From a virus, in IMG/VR virus record IMGVR_UViG_3300008448_014967, positions 1 through 31,161 of that record: a stretch of 31,161 nucleotides of DNA, one strand, 5' to 3'. The notes under the pieces are model-generated. The model did not search any database. It saw nothing but the letters and a program-made list of their open reading frames with translations, and was not told where the DNA came from. Below are positions 31,115 through 31,161 of the stretch, in pieces; positions within the stretch are counted from its first letter, which is position 1; every line of letters begins with the position of its first letter. Both the position numbers and the translations under genes were made by a program.

Positions 31115-31161
31115 ATGGTTAGGTCCTTTTTAAGGAGCTGCAGAAGTTTTTTATATAACAC
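31115..31161 (+). CDS. start of a further gene (3' truncated by window)
   Basis: ATG 31115 opens a frame (MVRSFLRSCRSFLYN) that runs to the window end without a stop. It lies 26 bp after the preceding gene on the same strand, in TATATATGG context like several other starts here. Only 15 residues are visible, with basic and hydrophobic alternation. An earlier ATG at 31090 stops after four codons and is not a gene. Confidence 0.4.
   Translation, partial: MVRSFLRSCRSFLYN

Noticed and set aside
31122-31140. TCCTT-TTT-AAGGA hairpin near the window end as a terminator
   Set aside because: It lies inside the open frame starting at 31115 and is not followed by a T-run.
1-31161. tRNA genes or other structured RNAs
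   Set aside because: No cloverleaf-like GTTCRA arm with matching acceptor stem was noticed in the short intergenic gaps; a tRNAscan-SE or Infernal run was not possible.

Overview
This window looks like part of an AT-rich, gene-dense tailed-phage genome, most likely from an uncultivated marine myovirus-like (T4-superfamily-like) phage. The evidence is the run of very large fibre and adhesin genes, the phage-type nucleotide-metabolism genes (thyX, dCMP deaminase), several T4-late-like TATAAATA elements just upstream of genes, genes packed with 1-4 bp ATGA/TAATG overlaps, and no gene-free stretch above about 75 bp. No tRNA, rRNA, insertion sequence, integrase or CRISPR array was recognised. The host cannot be named from the sequence. 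Almost no gene has a clear Shine-Dalgarno sequence, which is itself notable.

Layout. (1) 1-2305: the tail of an unknown gene, a 43-residue acidic ORF, a W/F-rich phage hypothetical, flavin-dependent thymidylate synthase, and an HNH endonuclease. (2) 2342-15631: a virion and host-recognition module. It holds an L-type-lectin-like protein, a fibre with a 14-residue Trp repeat, a LamG-type adhesin, an 1152-residue adhesin whose LamG half-domains are split by a propeller-like insert, a second propeller protein, two proteins sharing an Mtd-like N-terminal module (the second ending in a peptidase S74 endosialidase chaperone), a small beta-rich protein and a 478-residue unknown. (3) 15674-22245: a carbohydrate island made of a DXD glycosyltransferase (GT32-like), a complete glutamine-dependent asparagine-synthase-like amidotransferase, five tandem sialyltransferase-like (GT29) paralogues, and a GT8-like transferase. 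(4) 22235-24456: a radical SAM/SPASM gene bracketed by two paralogous small four-Cys proteins, then a small membrane protein and a HExxH zincin-like protein. (5) 24501-27253: small hypotheticals, a PD-(D/E)XK nuclease, a dCMP deaminase and a DUF5856-like helical protein. (6) 27240-31161: a minus-strand pair (a radical SAM protein with its SPASM-like module at the N-terminus, and a large glycosyltransferase-like protein), then divergently two paralogous unknowns and the start of another gene.

How the parts could work together. The dCMP deaminase makes dUMP and ThyX converts it to dTMP. The lectin, LamG, propeller and S74 proteins would build the adsorption apparatus. The glycosyltransferases, the amidotransferase and perhaps the radical SAM enzymes plausibly build or alter a surface glycan, either on the virion or on the infected cell. 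That functional link is inferred from gene clustering and is not shown directly.

The most interesting signals are the five-copy GT29 array next to an amidotransferase, the paired four-Cys proteins around a radical SAM/SPASM enzyme, and a recurrent ATAARTACT/TATAAATA element placed so close to start codons that the mRNAs would be almost leaderless.
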